Assembly (NCBI GenBank): GCA_026770025.1
Contig: JAMXDE010000012.1
Coordinates: 2,046,001-2,110,000, forward strand
Source: Craspedostauros australis
Lineage: Eukaryota > Bacillariophyta > Bacillariophyceae > Mastogloiales > Achnanthaceae
Length of the DNA stretch: 64,000 nucleotides
Direction of reading: 5' to 3'
The notes beneath the pieces are model-generated. The model saw only the letters and a list, made by a program, of their open reading frames with translations. It had not been told where the DNA came from and did no database searches. This document shows, piece after piece, positions 11,209 to 21,341 of the stretch. Made by a program: the position numbers and the translations under genes. The number at the start of each line of letters is the position of its first letter. Position 1 is the stretch's first letter.

Positions 11209-11703
11209 CGTTGGCTTCTTCTGCAAGTGCGGGTGCGGGTGAGAGTGTGAGAGTGAGAGTTCAGATGGGCTTGTGATTGTGATTGTGATTGTGATGGTGC
11301 TGGTGGTTGGAGTCCGCTCTTGGCATGCCTGATTGGTGTCATCGTGGTCTTCTCTTTTTGGGATCTCGCTCTGTGTCCATCGTGTCGAGGCGTCACGCTG
11401 GGATCTCTGGCCTCGAGCTATTTGCGAGGTCTGTATCCAAACCCATCAAAACCCTGGTTGTTCTCCTTCCACAACGAAAGGATCCACCGACGAAAAGCGG
11501 AGGCAATACTGCCACCACAACCACCGCACTATACCCATAGTCGTACCCAGACGTGTAGATCACACTCTGCGATCCATCCCACACCCCTGTGTCTTTGCCA
11601 TCATCACCCAGAACAAACGTGAGCTTGGTGCACAATACGGATGACTGAATAGAACATTCGAGAGACCTTGTGGACTACGAGTATTCGTATTAGCACAACA
11701 GCG
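11209..11703. other. divergent intergenic region between TIM21 and NAD(P)HX epimerase
   Basis: A likely shared promoter region. It contains a GTGATT hexanucleotide run (about 11270-11295), GAGTGT/GAGAGT repeats (about 11238-11260) and, close to the epimerase start, an ACGAGTATTCGTA partial palindrome (about 11686-11698). No clear TATA box and no coding content. Confidence 0.5.
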
Positions 11704-13092
11704 ATGGTCTCGATCGCAAGGTCATCGATCGCGTTTCTGACGACTGCATCACTGGGCCGGTGTTCCTTCTTGGCGAGCTCGTTCACATTCACATCCGCAT
11801 CTGCATTCGCTTTCGCGTACGACTCGCTGTCAGTCAATCGTCGATCATTCTTCAGGGCTGCGACGACCACCGCAACAGGGTTCGTGGCGACATCTCCGCT
11901 GTGGCTGTCGCCTTCCTCCTCAACAGTCGGCGCCACGACTGCCTGCAGTCCATCCGTTGCGGCACAACGCGCGGCAAGTCAGACCTCTGCCAGAGGAGCA
12001 CCTCAGCCCAGCACAACAGCTCTGTCCATGTCGCCGTCAACGCTGCCGCCCGTCACCACGGGATACCTCAACGCGAAGGATGCCGCAGCGTTGGATGCCG
12101 AGTTGATGTCCACGCCAGGCTTTTCGCTGGAGCAACTCATGGAATTGGCAGGGCTGGCAGTCGCGGAGGCCGTGTATCAAGTCGTCCCAACATCAGCGAC
12201 AACACCAACATCAACGCCGTCGTCATCCTCGACGACCAAACCGAAGATCCTTCTGGTCTGCGGACCTGGCAACAACGGCGGTGACGGGTTGGTGGCAGCG
12301 CGCCATTTATTTCATTTCGGATACGACTGCACGATCGTCTATCCCAAGCGACCGCGGGAATCCAATCCGCACCAGCAGCATTTCGTCAACCTCGTCACGC
12401 AATGTCAGGACCTAAATATTCCCGTCCTAGATACGATGCCCAACGATCTGCAGCAGTACGACGGCATCGTCGATGCCATCTTTGGATTTTCGTTTCATGG
12501 AGCGCCGCGATCGCCCTTTGATGAGATATTGCGGCAAATGCAAGACGCACAGCAGCAACAGCAACAGCAACAGGAGTCACCATCCTCCTCCACCAGCAAC
12601 GCTGCTGCGTCATCACCCATCATCGTCTCGGTCGATGTGCCATCGGGATGGAACGTCGATGAAGGCGATGTTGCAGGCATGGGATTCCTCCCCGACGTCC
12701 TGATCAGCCTCACGACGCCCAAGTACTCGTCAAAGAAGTTCGTCAAGGGTCGTCACTTCATCGGTGGGAGGTTCGTGCCGCCCGCCATCGCGGCCAAGTA
12801 CAATATTCAGATGCCGCCGTATCCTGGCACGAGCCAAGTCATGGAGGTGGCGGTGGGAGAGTCTTCGACGCAGGGTTGGGAGGCCGAGTATCATGCCTAC
12901 CTGGTAGAAAAGGAGAGAGCAGCTTCCGTAAATGACAATGGCAGTGGAAACGATGGCGACGCTGACAAGGGCAAGGAAGAACCAACGAAAACAGAAGAAC
13001 CAACCTGGGAAGAGCAGTATGCAGCCCACTGTGCCGAAAAGGAAGCCAAGTTGGCGAAAGAAGACGAAGAACGTCGCAAAAAAGGAATTTAA
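11704..13092 (+). CDS. NAXE: NAD(P)H-hydrate epimerase (YjeF N-terminal domain), plastid-type leader
   Basis: The frame is open from 11668, but the first ATG is at 11704, giving 462 residues. The catalytic core is unmistakable: GYLNAKDAAALDAEL with GFSLEQLMELAG, the NAD(P)HX-binding signature LLVCGPGNNGGDGLVAARHL and SVDVPSGWNVDEGD. The enzyme epimerises damaged R-NAD(P)HX to the S form used by the partner dehydratase, a metabolite-repair step. The core starts near residue 120. Before it lie a hydrophobic signal-like stretch, ASAFAFAYDS resembling the diatom ASAFAP plastid motif, a basic Ser/Thr stretch and an RRSFF twin-arginine-like block. A Met just before the core (MSPSTLPP) could serve as an internal start for a cytosolic form. 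The protein also has a poly-Gln insertion in the core (about residue 285) and a charged C-terminal tail. Core assignment is sure; plastid location is inferred. Confidence 0.88.
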   Translation: MVSIARSSIAFLTTASLGRCSFLASSFTFTSASAFAFAYDSLSVNRRSFFRAATTTATGFVATSPLWLSPSSSTVGATTACSPSVAAQRAASQTSARGAPQPSTTALSMSPSTLPPVTTGYLNAKDAAALDAELMSTPGFSLEQLMELAGLAVAEAVYQVVPTSATTPTSTPSSSSTTKPKILLVCGPGNNGGDGLVAARHLFHFGYDCTIVYPKRPRESNPHQQHFVNLVTQCQDLNIPVLDTMPNDLQQYDGIVDAIFGFSFHGAPRSPFDEILRQMQDAQQQQQQQQESPSSSTSNAAASSPIIVSVDVPSGWNVDEGDVAGMGFLPDVLISLTTPKYSSKKFVKGRHFIGGRFVPPAIAAKYNIQMPPYPGTSQVMEVAVGESSTQGWEAEYHAYLVEKERAASVNDNGSGNDGDADKGKEEPTKTEEPTWEEQYAAHCAEKEAKLAKEDEERRKKGI

Positions 13093-13192
13093 AAGTAGAA
13101 AATGTAGTACCCTCTCCAGCAGACGAGTACGCACGAGTATGGTAGAGTGGCAGACTTTGGTGGATAGCAAGCTAATGGCTTTGCGTGAAGTG

Positions 13193-15151
13193 TCACTGAT
13201 AGTAAATCTCGGCGTCGCGGCCCAACCAATTCTGCAAGGTCTGAACGCCACGTTCCGTGATATCCGGATTGTCGCGAAGGCTCAGCAAGGTCAGGGACTT
13301 TCGGGATTGCTTGTCCATGAAGTGCGCACACAGCTGCAGCAGGCCACGGTCCGACAGAGCGTTGCCATTCAGATGCAATTCGGACAAGACATGCAGGTTG
13401 TTCTCGTTGTTCGACAGCGCCCCGGTCGCGAAAATGGCGTCAGTCAGTTGATTGTGGTTGGCACTCAGAGCGCGCAGGGATGGTTGGATCTGCGTCACGA
13501 CGGCGACGAAGCCTTCCGTGCGGATGAAGTTGCGATCCAGGTTGAGCCGTCGCAGGGTGGTGTTGCAGGAAAGTCCCTGCGCGAGCGCAATTGCACCTTT
13601 GCAGCTGATGCCGCATTTGGAAAGCATGAGCACCTCCAGGCTGGTGTTCTGATGCAGTGCCTTCGCGATCGCCATGGCACCGGCATCGCCCAACGCGGTC
13701 TTGCGGATGTAAAGGCGCTCGATCTTGGACAGTCGGCTATCGAGAACGGCCTTGGCAAAGGGGACCAGGCTGCGCGATGATATCGTTGCTCCCTCCAGAT
13801 ACAATGATCGCACAGTCGGTTGGTTTTCGGCCAACGCGCTCGACAGCAGCAGCACTTCTTCGTCGCCGATGCTCTTCTTGGTGAGGTTCATGTTGACGCT
13901 TTCCTTCTTGTTGATGGCACGCAGCATGTCGCCCAGCCAGCTCTTGTAATTCCGCTTGATGCGCGGTATGCGAGATAGCGATGCGACGCCCTCGTCCGAG
14001 ATGGGATTGTCTTTCCAGTGGATCCGTTCGACGCTGCTGGTTGGCTTGGACAGGGTGAGCGACAGCGCGAACGCTCCTTGATTTTCGATTTGGTTGTTCG
14101 TGAGATCGATCTCCTTGAGGGTAAGGTTGAACTCCAGTGCCTGCGTGAGCGCCATGGTGCCCTCGCATCCCAGCTGGTTGCCAGTGAGGACGAGAGACTC
14201 GAGCGTCGAATTCCGTGGCAGCGCTTCTGCCAGCGCGAAGGCGGACTCCGGCGTTAGCTGATTCCATGACAAGTCCAGATGCTCCAACGTCGAGTTCTCC
14301 GCCAGCTGATCCACGATCAACGTGGCGCCGATGTCGCCAAACTGGTTGTCTGAGATGCGCAAGTCACGCAGCGTGTAATTGTGCTTGAGCACACCCGCCA
14401 GGTAGGCAGCGCCTTCCGGCTTGATCTCATTGCTGCAGCAGTGCAGGGCTTCTAACCTTCGGTCCAGTACGAGGAAATCGCAAAACGCGTCCATTCCGCT
14501 CGTCCGTATCTTGTTGCTGGATATGCGTAGCTCCTTGAGCTGCCATATCCTTGACTTTTGCAAGGCTTTGGCCAGCGCCGACGCACCGCGTGCGGTCAAT
14601 GCATTGTGTGACAGGTCCAGAACCCTGAGTGTGCTGTTGTTGGCGATGTGCGGCGCCAACGTCTTGATCCCCCTGGTGCTAAAATTGTTCCTTGACACGT
14701 TCAATTCCTCCACCGTGCGGTTGTGCTGCAGCAAGCTCGCGATGATGGATGCACCCTTCGACCCCATTTGCGTGCCCGTCAAATTCAGATGTCGCAGCAC
14801 CGCGCAGTCATCCAGCAGCGGCTGCAGCACGTTGACCACGCCTTCGCACGTGAGTGGATTGTGCGACAGGTCCAGCCGCACCAGGCTTTCGCACTGCGTC
14901 TGGACGATGCGCTGCAGGGATGGCGACGAGAGTTTGGACAAACCATTCTTTGGCAATTCCAAGCATGACAGATGAATCCCATTGTGATACTGCCACAGAA
15001 GCTCATCGATGGCCTGCACATCATCGTTGGAAACGGTTTCTTCGCAGGACAGCTCCTCGATTTCAGGGTGCTCCTTGAGGCAGTTGAGAATGTCGGCGAT
15101 GTTGCCTTCCACTCCGTCTGACGGCGATCTTTGCAATCGTTTGATCGCCAT
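13193..15151 (-). CDS. leucine-rich repeat protein, ribonuclease-inhibitor type
   Basis: A single exon of 652 residues starting at the ATG at 15149-15151. Almost the whole protein is made of 28-residue RI-type LRRs of the form LxxLxLxxNxLxxxGAxxLAxxLxxN, running from about residue 55 to the end, with a break near residues 385-420 (SRIPRIKRNYKSWLG). There is no NACHT, kinase, signal peptide or membrane segment, so it is a bare LRR scaffold for protein-protein contacts. Similar NLRC3-like proteins are abundant in diatoms and other protists, and specific function cannot be read from sequence. It converges on the NAD(P)HX epimerase gene (100 bp between stop codons) and diverges from the p23 gene. 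Confidence 0.85.
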   Translation of the reverse strand: MAIKRLQRSPSDGVEGNIADILNCLKEHPEIEELSCEETVSNDDVQAIDELLWQYHNGIHLSCLELPKNGLSKLSSPSLQRIVQTQCESLVRLDLSHNPLTCEGVVNVLQPLLDDCAVLRHLNLTGTQMGSKGASIIASLLQHNRTVEELNVSRNNFSTRGIKTLAPHIANNSTLRVLDLSHNALTARGASALAKALQKSRIWQLKELRISSNKIRTSGMDAFCDFLVLDRRLEALHCCSNEIKPEGAAYLAGVLKHNYTLRDLRISDNQFGDIGATLIVDQLAENSTLEHLDLSWNQLTPESAFALAEALPRNSTLESLVLTGNQLGCEGTMALTQALEFNLTLKEIDLTNNQIENQGAFALSLTLSKPTSSVERIHWKDNPISDEGVASLSRIPRIKRNYKSWLGDMLRAINKKESVNMNLTKKSIGDEEVLLLSSALAENQPTVRSLYLEGATISSRSLVPFAKAVLDSRLSKIERLYIRKTALGDAGAMAIAKALHQNTSLEVLMLSKCGISCKGAIALAQGLSCNTTLRRLNLDRNFIRTEGFVAVVTQIQPSLRALSANHNQLTDAIFATGALSNNENNLHVLSELHLNGNALSDRGLLQLCAHFMDKQSRKSLTLLSLRDNPDITERGVQTLQNWLGRDAEIYYQ

Positions 15152-16403
15152 TGCAGTCGTCCAGGTTGCGGTTTTGGCTGGCTGGCTGGCTGGCTGCTGG
15201 GTCTCCTATGTCTGCTGTCCAAGTTGTTATCAGAACCCTCCAAATGGTCTCTCCAAATGGTCTGATCGAGATGATGATGATGGTAACGATGGAACGGGGA
15301 AGATTTGTTCCTGGACACGAGAGGTCTTGTGCGGGCGTGGTTTCTCAAAGCACAGAAAGAACGACAGACGGCGGAGGGAACAGCGCCGAAGTGTTCGATT
15401 TGGGGCGGCCTGTTGCTTCGCGTACTTGCACGACTACGCGTGCGATGGTACGACCACGAGTAATGTGTGTCTTGGATGTGACCCGATGAATCTTCTTGGC
15501 TTGGAATGGAATTGTTGGTGCAAGTATTGATGCAAGTGTTGATGAAGGTGTCGCTGTGTCGGAGGGACTATCCTCCTCTCATTGCCATCGCCCGCGATAG
15601 CTTCCGTTTCGCCAATGTGCCTATGTTACTTGTGTCGACAGCAGATGAATTATGCGAGTGCGAGTGCGAGTGCGAGTGCGAGTGCGAATGTGGTTGGATT
15701 GATGGTCGATAACACAGATTGTGTGCGTCTTGGTACATAGATGTGCGAGCTGTGGCAACGATGGGGTTGTGTGCCTTGTGCCTGTGGGTATTGGTACTCT
15801 CACGAATTGTTCCCTTCTCGTGGCGGCATTGCCAATGCCTGCGGAGCAGATGGCCACATCACGAAAAATTGTCCGAAAGGCATCCACGTAAGGTGCGGTA
15901 GAAGCAATAAACAATCGTTAATGGGAAATAAAATCGAATGGCATGATTCACGATTATTATACGGTTGAGATGACGTTTGTCCGTCTATCTGATACCAAGG
16001 ATGATTCGTGCACGATCAGCCATGAAATTGGTCCCGAAAAAGATCACAAAAGAAGAATGGTTTTGAAGCACAACAACCAACAAGCGACAAGCAATCGAGA
16101 GACAGATCACCACAAAACGCCCGCAAAACCAAAAAAACAAACACAACTACATCCAACCACCACAGGATCTTCGCGAAGACAACAACAACGACAACAACGA
16201 CAGGAAACAAAAGGAGACCGAGGAGGACTCTTCCATCACAAAACCAGCAATCCATCAAATACAAAAGCAGACAAGGCAAGCAACACATTTGTCAGCCTCA
16301 TACCAACTCGTGCCACAAGAATAGAAGTACGCCTGGCATAGCTCGTGCAATACATAGCAATCGAATCAGCAGCAGCAGCAACACCAACAACGACAGAATC
16401 ACC
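15152..16403. other. divergent intergenic region between LRR gene and p23 gene
   Basis: About 1.25 kb with no convincing gene. It contains a CTGG tetranucleotide run (about 15175-15197), a TGCGAG hexanucleotide run, an A-rich tract with CAACAA repeats near 16180-16210 and one TGACGT word near 15970. Presumably it holds both promoters and the p23 5' UTR. Confidence 0.5.
15653..15688. repeat. TGCGAG hexanucleotide microsatellite
   Basis: About six tandem TGCGAG units, the last slightly altered, between the LRR and p23 genes. Confidence 0.85.
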
Positions 16404-17563
16404 ATGCCAGCCAACACAGCACCAATCAAGTACGCGCAGAGAACGGATTCGATCTACCTGACGATCAGTCTCCCAGGTGCGTCCAACCCTTCCGATGCGC
16501 AGAGTCTGTGTGTGCGGTATGCTACATGTGCCAATCGTGGAGACCCCGTGATGGACTGTCTCAGTTTCCACGATGCGACCTTCAATGGAGCGCAAATACC
16601 ACAACTTGGCACGTTTCTCTGCGTCCGTTGTGCGAGCACAGCATCGCACAAGTGTCCTTGCTGTTCCCTTCGAGTGTGATCGTGAAAAGCAACGATGGAA
16701 TGGAGATTTTGGTTTGACGCATGGAGGATTGGCAGATGAATGAAACCATGCCATACCATGCCATGCAACACCATACGTATCATTGATGATCTTGCTGACA
16801 CCATCTGCTTCCCAAACATATCATACTCTATCGTGTATTTCCACGTTGACAATCGCCGATGGCGGTGAACGTGTACTCATCCAAACAATGGCATTGCAAA
16901 TCAACGTGGATGCTGTGATTTGCAGATGTGAAGGATGAGACAATCACACTGACAGACACCGAGCTTCAATTCAAGGGGAAATCGGAGGACAAGGATTACG
17001 AGGTCAACATTGCATTCTTCAAGCCAGTCAATGCGGATGGATCCACGTACAAGGTCTTGCCACGGTCCGTTCAGATGCACATCATCAAGCAGGAAGGCGA
17101 CGAGGACAAGGAGAAGGACGACGATGAAGAAGCCTTCTGGCCACGGTTATTGAAGGACAAGGCCTTGGAGAAGAACCAGGTCAAGATCGATTGGGATCGA
17201 TACGTTGACGAGGATGAAGAAGCAGAGGAAGGTGGATTCGACATGAGCAACCTGCAGGGTGGAATGGGCATGGGAGGAGGCGGCATGCCGCCGGGAATGG
17301 GAGGAGGAATGCCAGGAATGGGTGGCATGGGCGGCATGCCTGGTATGGGTGGCATGGGTGGTATGCCAGGAATGGGTGGCATGGGCGGCATGCCAGGAAT
17401 GGGCGGCGGCGGTGGCGGCATGGGAGGCATGGACATGGAGGCACTGATGAAGCAGATGGGTCAGATGGGCGGTGGCGCCGATCTCGGTGCCATGGGCGGC
17501 GAGGATGGCGACGATGATGGCAGCGATGATGGCGATCTCCCAGATTTGGAGGAGGTGTCGTAG
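16404..17563 (+). CDS. p23 / Sba1 Hsp90 co-chaperone with GM-rich tail
   Basis: Two exons, 16404-16476 and 16926-17563, joined over a 449-bp GT-AG intron (donor CAG/GTGCGT, acceptor TTTGCAG), total 236 residues. The join splits an Asp codon and produces YLTISLPDVKDETITLTD, which restores a continuous CS domain (residues about 8-105) that neither exon has alone. The WPRLLKDKALEKNQVKIDWDRY block near residues 95-118 is the p23 tail-proximal motif. An acidic stretch follows, then a low-complexity GM/GMGG region like that of plant p23 proteins, and an acidic end. p23 binds the ATP-bound N-domain of Hsp90 and stabilises the closed state. The intron is one of the longest in the window. Confidence 0.88.
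17309..17407 (+). repeat. 27-bp tandem repeat encoding GMGG/MPGMGG in p23
   Basis: Three and a fraction units of 27 bp encode MPGMGGMGG. Copies differ at only a few silent sites, suggesting recent slippage or unequal exchange. Confidence 0.85.
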
Positions 17564-17941
17564 ACCAGCAGCACCCGTCCACAGGCGTTTACAACATGAA
17601 AGCTGCAAGCACGCATGGACTCGCCCATACTCGTACTACACGAGATCTGCTCCTCCACTCGACAAGTAGAGTCTCTCCACAAGCAAGAAAGGAATGCCAT
17701 AGCCAGAAATAGTGGTAGACTAAGCATGGCATAAAAACCATTCAAAAGTAGCTTCCTCACGGCCCACGCCTCGCCCACCGAATGAGACAGTCCTCTCGAG
17801 AGACGAGCACTCTAATCCAGTGTGTGTACAAGTACAAGTACGAGTGTGCATACTCTACGAGCTACGTAAATGTCACATGGCCAAGTACCGCGGTAGAGCT
17901 GAATACGAGTACTGTTCTAATACAATGCTTGAGCAGAGGAG
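17564..17941. other. convergent intergenic region
   Basis: It separates the p23 stop from the end of the coiled-coil membrane protein gene. It is rich in TACGAGTAC-like and GTACAAGTAC words (17825-17915). No coding signal. Confidence 0.5.
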
Positions 17942-19840
17942 TTACTTTTGATTTGCGTTCTTGTCCTTTGCTGGCAACTTCGCCGCCATCCCCTGGATCG
18001 TCGGCACGTGGAATTTGCCAGCGGTCTTGAGCAAGGCATTCGCCACAACCTGTCCGACGCGCTCTTCGCCAGGCGCGATGGAATCCAACAATCGATCGAC
18101 CTGATCGTTGTACCCGCCCACGACATCCACCAGTTGATCCAACCAATCCTTCGAACGTTGCAGCAGTTCCGTGTCCAGAACATGGCGCAAATTGATGGAC
18201 TCCTCTGCCTGTTTCTGCAAGGCGGTTGGAACTGGCATGGGCAGGTCCGCATCGAGAATGATTTGCGAGGACGAACCGTCGTCATCCGACGCCAGCTCTT
18301 CCATGAAATAGTCTTGAAGGACACGGCGCAGATCATCCTGGCGGTACACGGCGTCGACGCCGTACTCCATCATCTCTTTCAGTTGATCACGCGTGAAGCA
18401 GTCGTCTGCATCGAATTCCGATTCGGCTTGGTCTGCTGCGCCTTCGATGCGGGCGATCCTCGCCTTCTCTCTCTCCTCTTCGACGCTCTGCTGAAGGTTC
18501 TCCACCTTGCGTTGCAGCCGTTCCTTGAGCATGTCCAGTTGCTGATCCCACTCGTCCTCGATACGTTGCAACGTGTCGGCGCGCACCAGCTTCTCCAACG
18601 ACTGCGCGGTGGGACGTCTCTGAATGACCTGCCGAACGGAACGCATGTGATTCTCCAAGTCGTCCTTGGTGGCCGCGTCGGATGGAATGGCTGGCTGTCG
18701 CCTCTTGTTGTTGTTCTTCTTCTTGTTTTTCAGCTTGCTCTTCTTGGTGGCGATCGCAGCGACGGCGGCGGCCTGCTGCTGTTGGAGCTCCTGGTGCTTC
18801 GACATGATTAGATCGACCTTCCTCGTCTGGCGTTCCAGCTTGCGTTCGCGACGCAGCTTGGCGCGCTCCAGCTGATGGCGGGCGTAGGCCAGGTCGTACC
18901 GCGACACGGGGCATTGGTCATACTCCCTGCGTTCCCGTGGCGGTACGAACATCTCGCCTTCCGCGCCATCTTCCAAAGGACGGATGGAGTATCGCCAGAA
19001 GATGGCTCCAATGGCGCTCCAATCCACGGCGTTGGCATCGTTGCCTTCATCCTCGCCATCGTACAGCGTCGGGATCTCCATGAGCCGGTGCAGCTCGTCG
19101 AAGAGCTTGGGGAAGTCGTTCTCGACGTCCACGTAGTGCAAGGAGACCTCGCCCAACACCTTGTGGAAGGTCTCGAAGGTGACGTGGCGGTAGTCCCCGC
19201 CAACACGATGCTGGTGCTGCTGGTACTGCTCGATGCCGTCGAGGGTGCGCTGGACGCTTTCGCTGAGCTGGTCCAGTCGCTGATTCTGTTCGTCGATGGT
19301 GCGCAGCATGTCCTCCTGATGATTTTGAAACTGCTTGGTCTGCTGCAGGATGTCCTGCACGGAGCTGGAGTATCCCTGGAAGGGATCCGTCGTGATGAGG
19401 TGCGGCCCCTTCGACTCGATGGCCGGCGCTTGGTCGGTCTGGTTTTCAGCCGCCAGCGATCGATTCGCCGTCGTCAGCTGCTGCGGATTGTGGTAGGAAT
19501 CCCATTTCCAAACCACGAGGCAGTGGGCGAGGACGGCGTACACGACGATCCATAGGCAGAATGCCTGCACCGCCGCGTCTCGAATCTTTGTGACTGCCAA
19601 TGACAGGGAATCGGCCACAGTGAGCGACTGCGGAGGAACGTAGTCCTCATCATCGTCATCGTCACCGCCATACCCATCGTCGTAACCATCGTCGTAACCA
19701 TAATCATCGACAGCAGGATCCATGCCATCCTGGTCGTATTCCATGCCATTGTCGCCGTAGGCGTAGTCTTCATTCGCATCCATGCCCATGTTCATGCCCA
19801 TGTCCTCGCCGTCGCGCATGTCGTCGTAGCCGCCAGACAT
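17942..19840 (-). CDS. uncharacterised coiled-coil single-pass membrane protein
   Basis: A single frame of 632 residues from the ATG at 19838-19840. Residues 1-70 are very acidic and Tyr/Gly/Met-rich (DDGYDDGYGGDDDDDED). One strongly hydrophobic segment follows at about residues 92-112 (FCLWIVVYAVLAHCLVVW), then long charged stretches predicted as coiled coil (about 165-215 and 310-470), a Lys/Asn-rich block (KKNNNKRR) and a helical C-terminus. No signal peptide is visible. The single membrane span with long coiled coils recalls SUN-domain or tethering proteins, but I cannot find a SUN or other named domain, so no function is assigned. The copia element is inserted about 390 bp upstream of its start codon, possibly in its promoter. 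Confidence 0.7.
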   Translation of the reverse strand: MSGGYDDMRDGEDMGMNMGMDANEDYAYGDNGMEYDQDGMDPAVDDYGYDDGYDDGYGGDDDDDEDYVPPQSLTVADSLSLAVTKIRDAAVQAFCLWIVVYAVLAHCLVVWKWDSYHNPQQLTTANRSLAAENQTDQAPAIESKGPHLITTDPFQGYSSSVQDILQQTKQFQNHQEDMLRTIDEQNQRLDQLSESVQRTLDGIEQYQQHQHRVGGDYRHVTFETFHKVLGEVSLHYVDVENDFPKLFDELHRLMEIPTLYDGEDEGNDANAVDWSAIGAIFWRYSIRPLEDGAEGEMFVPPRERREYDQCPVSRYDLAYARHQLERAKLRRERKLERQTRKVDLIMSKHQELQQQQAAAVAAIATKKSKLKNKKKNNNKRRQPAIPSDAATKDDLENHMRSVRQVIQRRPTAQSLEKLVRADTLQRIEDEWDQQLDMLKERLQRKVENLQQSVEEEREKARIARIEGAADQAESEFDADDCFTRDQLKEMMEYGVDAVYRQDDLRRVLQDYFMEELASDDDGSSSQIILDADLPMPVPTALQKQAEESINLRHVLDTELLQRSKDWLDQLVDVVGGYNDQVDRLLDSIAPGEERVGQVVANALLKTAGKFHVPTIQGMAAKLPAKDKNANQK

Positions 19841-20221
19841 TGCGTGGCCCTGAGTCTTGCTATCTATTGTACTATTGTATTATATGTCTCCGTTTTGTCC
19901 TGCGTCTGCGTGGATGAATGAGTGCGCCCGTTTGCAGTTGCAGGTTGGTCTCTATTCGTAGAGTCCGCCCTTGTAGAAGTGCGATGCGAATGATCAGAGT
20001 ATGTGGGTACTATGGTATTGTACGAGTGCAAGGAGGATGATGGATCCGTTGGTGCATTTGATTGTGTTGGTGTTTGTGTGGTGCTACGAGCTATTCCACG
20101 CCACTGCCACCACGAACGCCCTTGCAGCCAACAACACGCGACATCGTCGGCAGTTGGGCAAACCAGCAAATGTCTGCGTGTGCGGAACTAGGCGAATTCA
20201 ATCGCGTTTGTAGTTTTCACT
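19841..20221. other. intergenic region, 5' flank of the coiled-coil gene, interrupted by the retrotransposon
   Basis: Upstream region of the minus-strand coiled-coil gene. No coding signal. It ends at the CGGGA target-site copy. Its original continuation resumes at 29692. Confidence 0.5.
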
Positions 20222-20226
20222 CGGGA
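20222..20226. repeat. target-site duplication, left copy (CGGGA)
   Basis: Five bases directly before the 5' LTR are repeated exactly after the 3' LTR (29687-29691). Five-bp duplications are typical of Ty1/copia integration. Confidence 0.85.
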
Positions 20227-20986
20227 AGTTGCAATATACCATGATGTCACTGAAAAATTGCTGAAAATTGGTATTTTCCCTTCATGTCCCCATTGACCGG
20301 TGACCGAATTGTCTGTACTACCACCAGTACACACGATTGAGCAACAAATGGACAGGCACTCTACCTCCAAAAAAGACTACATATGTGAAGGCATCTGTCT
20401 GCAAGAATACAAGTGCATGACTCATCCTGCATGCACAGTTGATGCTTCTCACTTGCCTCTTTGCCATGTGTTCCAAGATTACATATGTATGAAACTGACA
20501 TCTTCCATGCAGGATGTGCCGGTCTTGGATCAAAAGCAAGACTATCCTGCAAAATTGGAACAAGACTAAGACATGGAACACTCGCACCTTCACTCCAACA
20601 ATTGGAGAATCAGCTCCCAAACCTGCCAAGAGCGATGAAGCATCGTGGTCTCATCGCCTGGGGATTGTGGAGCAATTTTTCAAATGTACAAGACCATGAA
20701 CAGCGACAACCAACAGCAGAGCAGTGTGATGACCAGCCCATCTCGTTTTCCTCTCCAACCTTCAACCAAAACAATCTCATAAAAACAACAACCTTACAAA
20801 ACTCAAGCTTTACAACCACCAAATCAACTCAAAACACATTCTCAATCGTCTCATCTACGTTCGTGGTCACACTACGTTTAACCGCGCTGACGTTGGCAGT
20901 TTCACTTCCCCTTTTGACCTGCCAAAGTCCGACACTGGAAGGCAAAGCCGGACACAACCGGACTTCTTTTGCCCTCTATTCTCGCT
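20227..20986 (+). repeat. 5' LTR
   Basis: 760 bp, identical to 28927-29686. It carries a perfect GCN4/AP-1-type palindrome ATGACTCAT (20417-20425), a TGACGT word (20888-20893) and an A-rich CATAAAAAC stretch near 20777 that could serve as a TATA-like element. Short frames inside (for example 89 codons from 20300) show no recognisable product. Confidence 0.95.
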
Positions 20987-21000
20987 GGTTATGAGCCTGG
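20987..21000 (+). other. primer-binding site complementary to tRNA-Met anticodon arm
   Basis: Directly after the 5' LTR, GGTTATGAGCC is the reverse complement of GGCTCATAACC, the anticodon loop region of eukaryotic initiator tRNA-Met. This implies priming by a tRNA fragment cut in the anticodon arm, as in Drosophila copia, rather than by the tRNA 3' end. Confidence 0.75.
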
Positions 21001-21231
21001 TCTTACGCTGAAGTCAAGATTCGACAGAGAGCCTCATCAATAGCGCAAGAACCGATCCCACGAAGTCTCAGACTTCCTCATCCAACCAAGTCGCTGCCAC
21101 AGCGACCCGCATCCGTGGCTTGGACCCTGTGAGCTTCACTGCAGGAAGCAAGAGTCAAGCCGCTCACTGACAGTCCAGCTGTCCGAACGCCAGCAACGCA
21201 GTTGCTCCGACGATAATCAGCCGATCATCTG

Positions 21232-21341
21232 CTGATCTACCCGCAGCAGCGCAGCTGACTGCTTGCAACACAGTTGCTTCTGCCACAGGCACCCACTGAT
21301 CTACCCGCAGCAGTGCAGCTGACTGCCCGCAACACAGTTGC
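21232..21341 (+). repeat. 64-bp-period repeat in the retrotransposon leader
   Basis: A 46-bp block beginning CTGATCTACCCGCAGCAG at 21232 recurs at 21296 with three mismatches. Shorter relatives (GCAACGCAGTTGC-like) occur before and after. It lies in the untranslated leader between primer-binding site and gag start, where packaging signals usually sit. Confidence 0.75.

Noticed and set aside
15741..15968. Cys-rich frame before the p23 gene resembling a zinc knuckle (CGADGHITKNCP)
   Set aside because: The Cys/His spacing does not complete a CCHC knuckle and there is no surrounding gag-like sequence.
17942..19840. SUN-domain assignment for the coiled-coil membrane protein
   Set aside because: Topology is compatible but the SUN-domain motif block is absent.
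20300..20569. 89-codon Cys-containing frame in both LTRs
   Set aside because: Appears only as part of the LTR; no signal peptide or homology recognised, so most likely chance.
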